Assembly (NCBI GenBank): GCA_902767275.1
Contig: CACXGY010000031.1
Coordinates: 1-58,067 of the forward strand
Length of the DNA stretch: 58,067 bases
Direction of reading: 5' to 3'
From: an uncultured bacterium
Lineage (GTDB): Bacteria > Cyanobacteriota > Vampirovibrionia > Gastranaerophilales > Gastranaerophilaceae
The position numbers and the translations under genes were made by a program. How positions within the stretch are numbered: position 1 is the first letter of the stretch; each line of letters starts with the position of its first letter. The notes below the pieces were generated by a model. The model was not told the DNA's origin. It ran no database searches and saw only the letters and a program-made list of their open reading frames with translations. Shown in pieces: positions 18,964 to 26,874 of the stretch.

Positions 18964-19399
18964 TATTATACCTCTCCTTTGTCTACTAAATAATTATACA
19001 ACTAAAAGGATAAACTGCCAGTCGATAGTTAAAATTGTTACTTATTATAACTTATCTTTGTCATGACTTAATTTTATTCTAACTTCCATTGATAAAGTAT
19101 AGTTATATATTGTCCTTCTTTGCAAGAAAAAATAAGAAGGAAGTCCCAATTAAAAAATATAGTTATTTTTTTTATCAAATAATAATCATTTTGTAAATAG
19201 TTAGATTTTTCATTTGATTATGGCTGGTTGGCTAATTAACAAGAAAAAATGTTTTGAGTTTAATAAGTGTATTAAATCTTTTTCATACTTCCAGCTATTC
19301 TTAATTCCAAGAGTCGAAAGACTCTTTTTTTTATTCTCCGCTAGCAAATTATTTTTTTTTCATGCGTTATTTTAATAAGTGGACAAATGGAGTTTTTAA
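18964..19399 (+). other. 436-bp non-coding region with hairpins; possible small RNA
   Basis: No credible ORF is present. On the plus strand there is a perfect 8-bp hairpin (TCCTTCTT 19113-19120 with AAGAAGGA 19134-19141), an AT-rich hairpin near 19260-19278 (TTTAATA/TATTAAA), a possible GCTGG/CCAGC pairing (about 19223 and 19292), and a strong terminator at 19309-19332. A terminator this far upstream of the next gene, with nothing coding before it on that strand, hints at a short transcript of roughly 200 nt. It matches no RNA family I recognise. Confidence 0.35.
19309..19332 (+). terminator. Rho-independent terminator
   Basis: A perfect 7-bp stem AAGAGTC/GACTCTT with a GAAA tetraloop is followed by a run of T. 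It faces the plus strand, where no gene lies directly upstream, supporting a non-coding transcript in this gap. Confidence 0.8.
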
Positions 19400-19801
19400 A
19401 TGATTGATATTAAAGTTACTGATAATTTGAGTAACAATAATGTTTTGGTTACAGAAAAATCCTATGATAATAATTCTGTAAATAAAGAACGTTTTTATGT
19501 CGTAAAAAATGATAAATCGGATGATTTTGTAAAAAAAAGAAAAAATTTAGATTCAGGAAACAATTTTAAAAAAATAGGGGCAATGGTTGTATCTGTTATA
19601 ACAGGCGGGGTTGTTGCAAAAAAACTAAAAGGCGGAATTGCATGGAAATTGTGCGGGGGAATGCTTGCAGGAGTCGGTTTAAATACAATTTTAAAGTATA
19701 CAGATAAAACAATAAATAAATCTTTGCAAAATAATTTAAAAAAGAAGTATAGTGTAGAAGAAATTACGAACGACAAAGACAGATTGTCTGAAGTTTTATA
19801 A
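19400..19801 (+). CDS. Small glycine-rich membrane protein, unknown
   Basis: This 133-residue protein is not recognised. The first 55 residues are polar and Asn/Asp-rich. A glycine-rich hydrophobic stretch follows (about residues 60-95, including GGVVAKKLKGG and GGMLAGVGL), which could form one or two short membrane helices. A lysine-rich tail closes it. GGAG lies 9 nt before the ATG. It is a single-gene unit ending at a strong terminator. Its layout resembles the small protein at 41409, but without clear sequence identity. Confidence 0.65.
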   Translation: MIDIKVTDNLSNNNVLVTEKSYDNNSVNKERFYVVKNDKSDDFVKKRKNLDSGNNFKKIGAMVVSVITGGVVAKKLKGGIAWKLCGGMLAGVGLNTILKYTDKTINKSLQNNLKKKYSVEEITNDKDRLSEVL

Positions 19802-19812
19802 AAATAATAGTT

Positions 19813-19842
19813 AAAAAGGACTGTCCAATGACAGTCCTTTTT
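19813..19842. terminator. Bidirectional terminator
   Basis: A 12-bp perfect stem (AAAAAGGACTGT, CCAATG loop, ACAGTCCTTTTT) carries A and T tracts built into both arms. It separates the plus-strand small membrane protein gene and the minus-strand tRNA-Leu and can terminate both. Confidence 0.92.
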
Positions 19843-19845
19843 AAT

Positions 19846-19929
19846 TGCCGATGGTCGGGGTCGAACCGACACGTTGTTGCCAACACCAGATTTTGAGTCT
19901 GGCACGTCTACCAATTCCATCACATCGGC
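19846..19929 (-). tRNA. tRNA-Leu (anticodon CAA)
   Basis: The 84-nt cloverleaf has acceptor arms GCCGATG and CATCGGC with discriminator A, a D-arm, an anticodon stem CCAGA/TCTGG around the loop CTCAAAA (anticodon CAA), a long variable arm (TGTTGGCAACAACG) and a T-arm with GGTTCGACC. The long variable arm confirms Leu. CCA is not encoded. It is followed by the terminator at 19813-19842. Confidence 0.96.
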
Positions 19930-20080
19930 TTATTTAGTTTTCATATCAGAATACCTGATGTGTTAAGAATATCAAAAAAATATAAAAATTTCAAATATAA
20001 TTTTTACTTTTTGAAAAATATCATTAAAGAATATATAGAATATGGTTTGATGAAATTTAATAATAAGGAAAAATGATTTT

Positions 20081-20911
20081 ATGAAAAAACTTTTTGGAAT
20101 GATTTTACTTATAGTAATGAGTTATACAACAGCAAATGCAACCGTTATGCAGGCCGGTATAAGTGCTAATGAAACCGTAAAAAATTATTGTACGGTTATT
20201 GACAAATTTTCCAGAAAGCCTGTTCCAAATGCAAAAATAACAATTCCTTCAAAAAATTATACCGCTTATTCTGACATAAACGGACATTTTGAAATAAAAA
20301 CTCCTATTAATTCTCAAACAATTCTCGCAGTTGAGAAAAATAATTACAAACCGTTTTCCATGACTATAAACCGTGGAGATAATATAAGACCTATTGTTGT
20401 TGAAATCGAAAAAGCAAACAGTTTTGATATAACTGTAGACTCTAAATTGTGTCATTTAGGCGACAATAACTATTCTGTTTATTCTGCAAATTCCGGAGAG
20501 TTTAAAGGAACTGCCGTAGGCTCGATATATAATAAAAAATTTTTTATATCAGGTGTAAATTCTTCTAAACCGCACTATCTTGTTATAGGCTCTATTATTG
20601 GAATCGATACTCCTGAGGCTCGTAGAGTAGGACAAAGCAGCGTAACAACTTCGTTCGCAACCCCTCCGATAGTTTATTTGAACGGGCAAAAAATAGCGGT
20701 TATTAATGTGAATGGCGATAACCAAAAAATTAAACTCCCGAAAGAACTTATAAAATGGAATCAAAACAATATTATAACGATAAAAGCCGGTATAAATTTA
20801 ATGCAGACTACTCGTGTAGATTTTGATGATATTGAGTTTATGAATTTGAGTATTGAATCAGGTTATGACTCAACTCAGCGAATTTCAAACCGATACCATT
20901 CAGGATATTAA
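20081..20911 (+). CDS. Exported protein with carboxypeptidase regulatory-like domain
   Basis: The N-terminus is a clear signal peptide (basic MKK, hydrophobic core, cleavage probably after ANA near residue 21). Residues about 35-110 resemble a carboxypeptidase D regulatory or TonB-plug-like beta-sandwich: KPVPNAKITIP, a SDINGHFEIKTP turn, and a hydrophobic closing strand. The C-terminal half is beta-rich without a recognised domain. It is probably a periplasmic or surface protein of unknown role. Its stop codon overlaps the end of the convergent sigma factor gene by 4 bp. Confidence 0.7.
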   Translation: MKKLFGMILLIVMSYTTANATVMQAGISANETVKNYCTVIDKFSRKPVPNAKITIPSKNYTAYSDINGHFEIKTPINSQTILAVEKNNYKPFSMTINRGDNIRPIVVEIEKANSFDITVDSKLCHLGDNNYSVYSANSGEFKGTAVGSIYNKKFFISGVNSSKPHYLVIGSIIGIDTPEARRVGQSSVTTSFATPPIVYLNGQKIAVINVNGDNQKIKLPKELIKWNQNNIITIKAGINLMQTTRVDFDDIEFMNLSIESGYDSTQRISNRYHSGY

Positions 20912-21552
20912 TAATCATTTCGCCCTTTTGATTTTAAGTATTCTCTAATTTGAACTAATGCACCCTGAATAATACGTGTGATACGAGAAGGGGAAAGTCC
21001 AATCATAGTAGCAATATCTTTTGCTTGCATATTACGATAGAATCTATATTCAACGACAGTTCTTTCTTTCTGAGGTAAATTAGCAATTGCTTCTTTGATA
21101 AGACGGCTCATTTCGACAATTTCAGCATTTTCGTCAGGCATAGCATGGGGATCTTTAATAAAATCAAACGGGGAGTCGTTATCGCTGGCTGCAGCAGCAA
21201 GGCTGTCAATTGACAAAATTGCTTCGTATACCGCTTCTTTAACCTTATTAGGACTATCAGGCGATTCTTCGCCATCGTTTTCGGAGTCAGTTTTATGTTT
21301 CATTGAATACCATTTGTATCTGTGGCGTAATTCATTACGAATAGCCCATTTAACGGCAGTACCCATATAAGCATCGTTATATTTTTGTAACTGCTCCTCT
21401 GTTTTACCTTTTATCATTGCTTGCACGGCAATAATACCAATACTTACCAACTCTTCATATTCAATCATGTGATTAGGAACACGGCGTTGTTCAATCTTGG
21501 CAACCTTTTGCACAATGCTCACATACTGTTTTAATAGACTCTGTTTATCCAT
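20908..21552 (-). CDS. Sigma-70 family RNA polymerase sigma factor, FliA-like
   Basis: This 214-residue alternative sigma factor has region 2 at the N-terminus (YEELVSIGIIAVQAM, then a WAIRNELRHR helix) and region 4 at the C-terminus (LPQKERTVVEYRFYRNMQAKDIATMIGLSPSRITRI, given here as a helix-turn-helix spanning about residues 155-195). The middle is acidic and variable. The arrangement is of the FliA / general-stress group rather than the ECF group. It lies 24 nt downstream of flhB, which suggests control of a flagellar or export regulon; this is inference. Confidence 0.85.
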   Translation of the reverse strand: MDKQSLLKQYVSIVQKVAKIEQRRVPNHMIEYEELVSIGIIAVQAMIKGKTEEQLQKYNDAYMGTAVKWAIRNELRHRYKWYSMKHKTDSENDGEESPDSPNKVKEAVYEAILSIDSLAAAASDNDSPFDFIKDPHAMPDENAEIVEMSRLIKEAIANLPQKERTVVEYRFYRNMQAKDIATMIGLSPSRITRIIQGALVQIREYLKSKGRNDY

Positions 21553-21576
21553 GTGTAATTAATGCTTAAATATTGT

Positions 21577-22653
21577 CTAATTAATATTACCTTGATTTTG
21601 TTTATTTTTCAAGTTGTAAACATAAAGTAGTATTTCTGCAACGGCTTTGAATAATTCGGGAGGAATTTGCTGTCCTATTTCAACCATTCTGTACAAAGCC
21701 CTTGCTACAGGTGGGTTTTCAATAACAGGTACATTATTTTCTTCGGCGATTTTGAGAATTTCTTGAGCGATTAATTCTGCACCTTTCATTAGCATGGTCG
21801 GGGACATCATAGTTTGTGCATCATATTTTAAAGCACATGCCACGTGGGTGGGATTACGGACAACAAAATCTGCTTCCGCAACAGAATCCATTGCCCCACG
21901 TTGTAACATTTGCATACGTCTTTGACGTAATGCAGCCTTTACATGCGGATCTCCTTCTTGGTTTTTGTATTCATCTTTTATCTCTTTGAAAGACATTTTT
22001 TGGTCTTTCATAAATTTCCATCTCGTTACTCCGTAGTCTGCAACAGCGATAATAAAGAATGCAAGGCATGCTTTATAAATAAAATCTTTCATCAAACTTG
22101 CAAATTCATTCATAACTGCGAAGTTGTTATCTATCGCCGCAAGCATCAGAATCCCTTTTAGGTGTGCAGAATATACTGTCCAACCGACTAAACCTAATAT
22201 ACAAACTTTTAAAATATTTTTGAATAGTTCAAACAAGGTTTTTATTGAAAATATATTTTTAAAGTATTTAGAAGGATTGAGTTTATCAAGTTTCGGTATA
22301 AGCGGTGCGATTGCAACAAGCGGCCCGACTTGTATAAAATCTCCAAGTGCTGCTATAAACGCTGCCACAATAAGTGTTAATCCTATGATTGCTATAGTAG
22401 GAACAACGGCGGATGAAAATATATAGGTATACCCAATCGCCTCAACATGTTGATTAGGAATTTGAGAATAAAGATTTTTAAATAATCCGCATATTAAATT
22501 CCAACTGATAGGTGCCATTAGCAAAATAAAAGAGAAAACAACGAGCAAAGATATTGCAGTTGATACGTCTTTTGACTTAACAACTTGCCCTTCTTTTCTT
22601 GCTCTTTGCAGTTTTTGAGGGGTTGCCTCAAACTGCTTGTCTTCATCTCCCAT
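21577..22653 (-). CDS. flhB: Flagellar / type III export switch protein FlhB
   Basis: FlhB is an inner-membrane component of the flagellar type III export gate that switches substrate class after autocleavage. The N-terminus (EATPQKLQRARKEGQV) is diagnostic, four hydrophobic helices follow (about residues 30-200), and the cytoplasmic domain carries the self-cleavage site NPTH (residues 267-270) followed by the conserved ENPPVARALY segment. Length (358) is normal. No other flagellar structural gene lies in this window. A non-flagellar SctU homologue is possible, but the adjacent FliA-like sigma gene favours the flagellar assignment. Confidence 0.9.
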   Translation of the reverse strand: MGDEDKQFEATPQKLQRARKEGQVVKSKDVSTAISLLVVFSFILLMAPISWNLICGLFKNLYSQIPNQHVEAIGYTYIFSSAVVPTIAIIGLTLIVAAFIAALGDFIQVGPLVAIAPLIPKLDKLNPSKYFKNIFSIKTLFELFKNILKVCILGLVGWTVYSAHLKGILMLAAIDNNFAVMNEFASLMKDFIYKACLAFFIIAVADYGVTRWKFMKDQKMSFKEIKDEYKNQEGDPHVKAALRQRRMQMLQRGAMDSVAEADFVVRNPTHVACALKYDAQTMMSPTMLMKGAELIAQEILKIAEENNVPVIENPPVARALYRMVEIGQQIPPELFKAVAEILLYVYNLKNKQNQGNIN

Positions 22654-22730
22654 TTGTGACAGCCTTTCGTTTGCTCATATTATAACATTAATTTATTGTG
22701 CTAAAAATAATTTTATAATTGAGTATTATT

Positions 22731-24005
22731 TTATTTAATTGAGTCGAATATTTTTTCAAATTCAGGGAATGAAATTTTTACCCATTCAAATTCTTTTATA
22801 AGAATTTCATTGTCACATAACAAGCCTGCAACATAGTATGTCATTGCCAGTCTGTGATCATGAAAAACGTCAAGTTCTTTTCCACCGATTAAGTTCGTTT
22901 TACCATTGATTATAAATCCGTCATTTTGTTCTTCAATCTCAGCCCCGATAGAGTTTAGCCCGTTAGTAACGGTAGAAATTCTATCTGATTCTTTTTTCCT
23001 TAAGTCTTGTGCATCAGAAATTACAGTTGTACCTGTTGCCTGAGTTGCCATTAAAGCAATTACAGGAAGTTCATCTATCAATCTTGGAATATCATCTCCT
23101 TTAATATTGCAGCCTTGCAAATCTGAATATTTAACTCTGATATCTCCGATTTTTTCTCCTGATGAAATTCTTTCATCAAGAATTTCAATAAAACCTCCCA
23201 TTCGCTTGACTATATCAATAATTCCTGTTCTTGTCGGATTTAATCCGACATTTTTTATAATCAAATCTGAATTTGGAATTATAAGAGCAGCCACTATAAA
23301 ATATGCAGCAGAAGATATATCTCCGGCTATATTTATAACTTTGGGTTCAAGTTCTGATTTTTGAATTTTTACAGTGCAATCGTTTTCTTCAATAGGAACA
23401 CCCATATATTGAAGCATAATCTCTGTGTGGTTTCTTGACTTGTAAGGTTCGGTAATTGTTGTAATCCCTTCTGCATTTAATCCTGCAAGAAGAATACATG
23501 ATTTTACTTGTGCTGAAGCGATAGGGGATTTATAGTCAATTCCGTGGAGAGGGCATCCTGTTATTTCCAGCGGGGCTTTATATTCGTTAGAATTTATTTT
23601 TGCCCCCATTTGTTCAAGGGGTAATATTACACGTTTCATCGGTCTTTTTGATAAACTTTCGTCCCCATATAAGGTTGAGTTAAAACCTTGTCCTGCTAAT
23701 ATACCGGAACATAATCTCATAGTGGTTCCTGAATTCCCGCAGTTTAATGGAGTATTTGGAACTGATAAATGACCTGTTGAGAATATTTCCAAACTATGTT
23801 CGTTAATTTGAGTTATTTCAACTCCTAAATCTTGAAAAAGTTTCATTGTAGATAAGCAGTCTGCTCCATTGGAAAAGTTATTTATTAAACTTCTGCCCTT
23901 TGCCAGAGAAGAAAACATTATCGAACGATGTGATATTGATTTATCAGGAGGAATTATTATTGTTCCTGTCAATCCTTTTGTTATTTTTTTTACAACCTTA
24001 TCCAC
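22731..24005 (-). CDS. aroA: 3-phosphoshikimate 1-carboxyvinyltransferase (EPSP synthase)
   Basis: AroA joins shikimate-3-phosphate with phosphoenolpyruvate in aromatic amino-acid synthesis. Motifs include PPDKSISHRSIM at the N-terminus, LNCGNSGTTMRL, the SAQVKS segment, GDISSAAYF and the DHRLAMT region near the C-terminus. At 424 residues it is full length. It is separated by 17 nt from the upstream 125-aa gene and 77 nt from flhB. aroQ of the same pathway is also in the window (34197). Confidence 0.95.
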   Translation of the reverse strand: MDKVVKKITKGLTGTIIIPPDKSISHRSIMFSSLAKGRSLINNFSNGADCLSTMKLFQDLGVEITQINEHSLEIFSTGHLSVPNTPLNCGNSGTTMRLCSGILAGQGFNSTLYGDESLSKRPMKRVILPLEQMGAKINSNEYKAPLEITGCPLHGIDYKSPIASAQVKSCILLAGLNAEGITTITEPYKSRNHTEIMLQYMGVPIEENDCTVKIQKSELEPKVINIAGDISSAAYFIVAALIIPNSDLIIKNVGLNPTRTGIIDIVKRMGGFIEILDERISSGEKIGDIRVKYSDLQGCNIKGDDIPRLIDELPVIALMATQATGTTVISDAQDLRKKESDRISTVTNGLNSIGAEIEEQNDGFIINGKTNLIGGKELDVFHDHRLAMTYYVAGLLCDNEILIKEFEWVKISFPEFEKIFDSIK

Positions 24006-24022
24006 AAAAACCCCATAAATAT

Positions 24023-24400
24023 TTAGTTTACAATACTGTCTGTTTCATTAAAAATAACCATATAAAAATCAGGATGTGTCATGTGTGGGTTATTTTTCAT
24101 GAATTTTTTTACATTAAACTTTTCAAGATATTTATCCAGTTTAGCAACAACTTTTTCTCTGTCTGCATTTGCTGCTTTTAATTTGTTAACATAATCAACA
24201 GTCATTGCCCAGACTTCTTCTTCGGTCAACTCAGGTCTGCCGCCTATTCTAACTTCATCCGGTTCTTCTTTTTCAAGATATTTTTTTTCTTCCTTTTTCT
24301 GTTCTTTTTCCTTTTTATGATTTCCGTCGTCACTGGAATTAGAACTTTCAACTGATTGTTGTTCCGCTGAACGGAAGAAATTGTTTATAAAATTAAACAT
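24023..24400 (-). CDS. Uncharacterised charged small protein (125 aa)
   Basis: No family is recognised. After a short hydrophobic-aromatic N-terminus (FNFINNFF) comes a highly charged Lys/Glu-rich linker (about residues 25-48), then an ordered helical C-terminal part (PELTEEEVWAMTVDYVNKL, about 55-125, ending in a Phe/Met-rich segment). It lies 17 nt upstream of aroA on the same strand and is probably cotranscribed with it. Composition is low-complexity but codon use is ordinary, so the gene is likely real. Confidence 0.6.
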   Translation of the reverse strand: MFNFINNFFRSAEQQSVESSNSSDDGNHKKEKEQKKEEKKYLEKEEPDEVRIGGRPELTEEEVWAMTVDYVNKLKAANADREKVVAKLDKYLEKFNVKKFMKNNPHMTHPDFYMVIFNETDSIVN

Positions 24401-24472
24401 TGCACTCTCCCATAGGATTACCGTTTTATTATATAGATTTTTTTTATATTAATCAACGTATTAATAAAGAAA

Positions 24473-24499
24473 AAACGCTTTTCGGTCGAATAAGCGTTT
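24473..24499 (-). terminator. Rho-independent terminator of the Gln-rich protein gene
   Basis: The stem AAACGCTT (24473-24480) pairs with AAGCGTTT (24492-24499). Read on the minus strand it is followed by a T-run, placing it just downstream of the 162-aa gene that ends at 24530. Confidence 0.82.
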
Positions 24500-24529
24500 C
24501 TTGTTATTTATCGGAGAAAATTATGAAAT

Positions 24530-25018
24530 TTAAATTAAACCTAATTTTAACTTGTTGTACATAGCAACTAAGTCACTACCGGTAGCAAAAGGCACTGCTT
24601 GTTGTGCAGCCTGAGCAGATTGTGCACCTGCAAATGCCTTAAGTTGTTCATTTCCGGTCTGATTGTGTTGAAGTGCGTTTTGTTGTTCAAGACCTTGTGG
24701 TTGCTGTATTTGTTGAGATTGATTAATTCCGTCTACTTTTTCAGCCTTATTTGGATCTTGAACTTGTTGCGGTTGTTGTGTTCCTGCTTGTGCAGTTTGA
24801 ACTTGTGTTGACGCTTGTTCTTGTAAGCGTTCTTGTATTGCTTTTCTGATTTCTTGTTCTTTTACATTAATTTTGTTTTGGGCTTGAGTTTCTGTTCTTA
24901 CAGACTTTTCATCAATCCCCAATTCTTTTAATTTTTGGCGTGTTTCAGGCTTTATAGGATCTGATGGTGCCATCCCAAAGTTAAAACTATTTGCCCCGTT
25001 TATTGCATTTATTGACAT
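24530..25018 (-). CDS. Glutamine-rich protein of unknown function (162 aa)
   Basis: This is not a known family. The N-terminus has a short NSFNFG motif (residues 10-15). A charged helical segment follows (about 20-65), then a Gln/Ala-rich low-complexity region (about 65-140) and a small ordered tail (LVAMYNKLKLGLI). The Gln-rich stretch suggests a flexible linker or self-association. No signal peptide or transmembrane helix is seen. It has its own terminator and stands as a single-gene unit. Confidence 0.65.
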   Translation of the reverse strand: MSINAINGANSFNFGMAPSDPIKPETRQKLKELGIDEKSVRTETQAQNKINVKEQEIRKAIQERLQEQASTQVQTAQAGTQQPQQVQDPNKAEKVDGINQSQQIQQPQGLEQQNALQHNQTGNEQLKAFAGAQSAQAAQQAVPFATGSDLVAMYNKLKLGLI

Positions 25019-25188
25019 ATCGTACCCCTATCAAGTCTAAATGATTACTCTTTATATGACGGTCTTTTTTATGCAAATCTTTAGTTTTTTATCTTATTTA
25101 TTTACAAAAGTTAACAATAAAATTTTTTATAACAAAATTTTTTATTTTGAGGTATTTTAAATTTAGGGTAATAACAGGAGAATAAAAT

Positions 25189-25614
25189 ATGTCAATTATT
25201 GCAATAGGAAATGATAGAGTTCATTTTTCAGAAAATACAAAAACTTGTCCGGGAAAATCTATTAGTGAAATATATAACCACCAGAGCGTGATTAATAATT
25301 ATGCAAAATCAAAAGGTGTAAATGTCAGATTCTTCGACCCTCGAGAATTGCTTGAAGGAGATGAGTTTGTTTCTCCTGTGATAGAAGATAGAATGGCTAA
25401 TTCCGTCGGAGTAGAAGTAACTAAAAAACGTTTATTTAAGCCGGATATCAAAAAAACAGGTTGGGTTAAGTATTTCGGCAGAAAAAATGAAAAACCTTTT
25501 ATTAGAGCGATGTATGAACAGATTCAATCTATGTGCGGAGATAAATCTCCAATAGTTCAACATAAAGCAGATACTATTAACAGATTGATAAAAGCAGGCA
25601 AAATTGTTAAATAA
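25189..25614 (+). CDS. Uncharacterised protein (141 aa)
   Basis: No domain is recognised. The protein is soluble and basic, with no signal peptide. It has conserved-looking Cys near residues 21 and 116 and several Trp/Tyr-rich patches (GWVKYFGRK). AGGAG lies about 8 nt before the ATG, so the start is sound. It ends directly against the stop of the convergent DUF4422 gene, with no spacer or terminator. Confidence 0.6.
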   Translation: MSIIAIGNDRVHFSENTKTCPGKSISEIYNHQSVINNYAKSKGVNVRFFDPRELLEGDEFVSPVIEDRMANSVGVEVTKKRLFKPDIKKTGWVKYFGRKNEKPFIRAMYEQIQSMCGDKSPIVQHKADTINRLIKAGKIVK

Positions 25615-26874
25615 TTATTTGTTGGAACCTGAAATCATTTCGTATATTTTTTTGAAATGATTGTATTTTTCAGTTTCTTCATTATCAAGTTCAAAAACAA
25701 GCATGTTATCCCATGCTTGTTTTATTATTCCAATATCTTTTGTTCTTGAGGCATAATCTAAAAAGTTTCTTGTATAGAATTTATCATGGGGGGATAATTC
25801 TATTGATTTTTTATATAAAGATACTGTTATATCTTGTTCGCTTGTAGTCGAATACAAGTTTGCAAGTGAATAAAAATCATCTGAGGTTGTTGCAAATTCT
25901 TGTGCGGCAGTAAGCGTTTTTAAAAGATTTTTTTTATCAGATAGTTGTTGATATAACGTCGCAAGTGCGACAAGAACATTAAATTTGTTATTAGTCACAG
26001 AAAGTAGTTGTTTCAAAACATCTATTTCTTCTTTATACATATTTTTTTGATGATATTCATTTGCTTTGATAATATAATCTGATTCAAAATCAACCATATA
26101 TACAGGCATATATCCTATAGAGTAGGTATCATTTTTATTTATCCAAATATTTATTAATCTCTCTCCTACAAATCCTGCCATTCTCAGATATTGTGGTTGA
26201 GTCCAACCTCCTATGATATCCCCTGTTTTTGATAAAATATCAAATTCCCATTCTAAAAATTCTTTTAAAATATTTCGTTTCATAATGTACATATTGTAAC
26301 AGTGGATTTTTTCCTGAGCAAAAGTTTTGTCTACAGATGGGATGTATTCGGGATAATATTTTTTTATTATTGATTTTAGGCTGTCCAAGAGATTATTTTT
26401 ATGTTCTGTTTTAAATTGTTCATACATATTGTAATGTGGTTCATCCTCTCGTAACAAAGGATTTACTGTATTAGCATAAAGATAAACAGAACATGGCAGA
26501 ATAATGTCATAATTTAAAGAAGGTAGTTTCAAATTATTAAAAAAGTTTGTAGAATTAGAATATGATAATCCGAATATAGAAGGGTAATTATCAGAGGAGA
26601 TGTTATTTATATCGGGTAATCTTCGATAATGACAAAATCCGATATAATCTTCATTACATTTTTCAAGATAATTTTTTAATACCCAATAATGCCCTGTAAG
26701 TTCGCAATAGTATGGATTTAATTCAGAAATATTATCTCCTGTGTTATCAGAGATTGCAAAGTCAAGTTTTTCAATACTGTTTGATGTTCCGACCTGTATT
26801 GGTTGGAATATTTCTGATTTATAACAAGGTGTGTTTTTATGGTATGAAAGAAATATTTTCATTTTATTATTCAT
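25615..26874 (-). CDS. DUF4422 glycosyltransferase-like protein with TPR tail
   Basis: Residues 1-270 match DUF4422, a glycosyltransferase-associated domain: the start IFLSYHKNTPC, NPYYCELTGHYW, and the signature GFCHYRRL are clear. The C-terminal 130 residues form degenerate TPR helices (NVLVALATLYQQL, TRNFLDYASR). Its ATG overlaps the stop of the upstream TPR-GT gene (ATGA), so the two are coupled and probably act on the same glycan or glycoprotein. Cytoplasmic; donor and acceptor unknown. Confidence 0.8.
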   Translation of the reverse strand: MNNKMKIFLSYHKNTPCYKSEIFQPIQVGTSNSIEKLDFAISDNTGDNISELNPYYCELTGHYWVLKNYLEKCNEDYIGFCHYRRLPDINNISSDNYPSIFGLSYSNSTNFFNNLKLPSLNYDIILPCSVYLYANTVNPLLREDEPHYNMYEQFKTEHKNNLLDSLKSIIKKYYPEYIPSVDKTFAQEKIHCYNMYIMKRNILKEFLEWEFDILSKTGDIIGGWTQPQYLRMAGFVGERLINIWINKNDTYSIGYMPVYMVDFESDYIIKANEYHQKNMYKEEIDVLKQLLSVTNNKFNVLVALATLYQQLSDKKNLLKTLTAAQEFATTSDDFYSLANLYSTTSEQDITVSLYKKSIELSPHDKFYTRNFLDYASRTKDIGIIKQAWDNMLVFELDNEETEKYNHFKKIYEMISGSNK

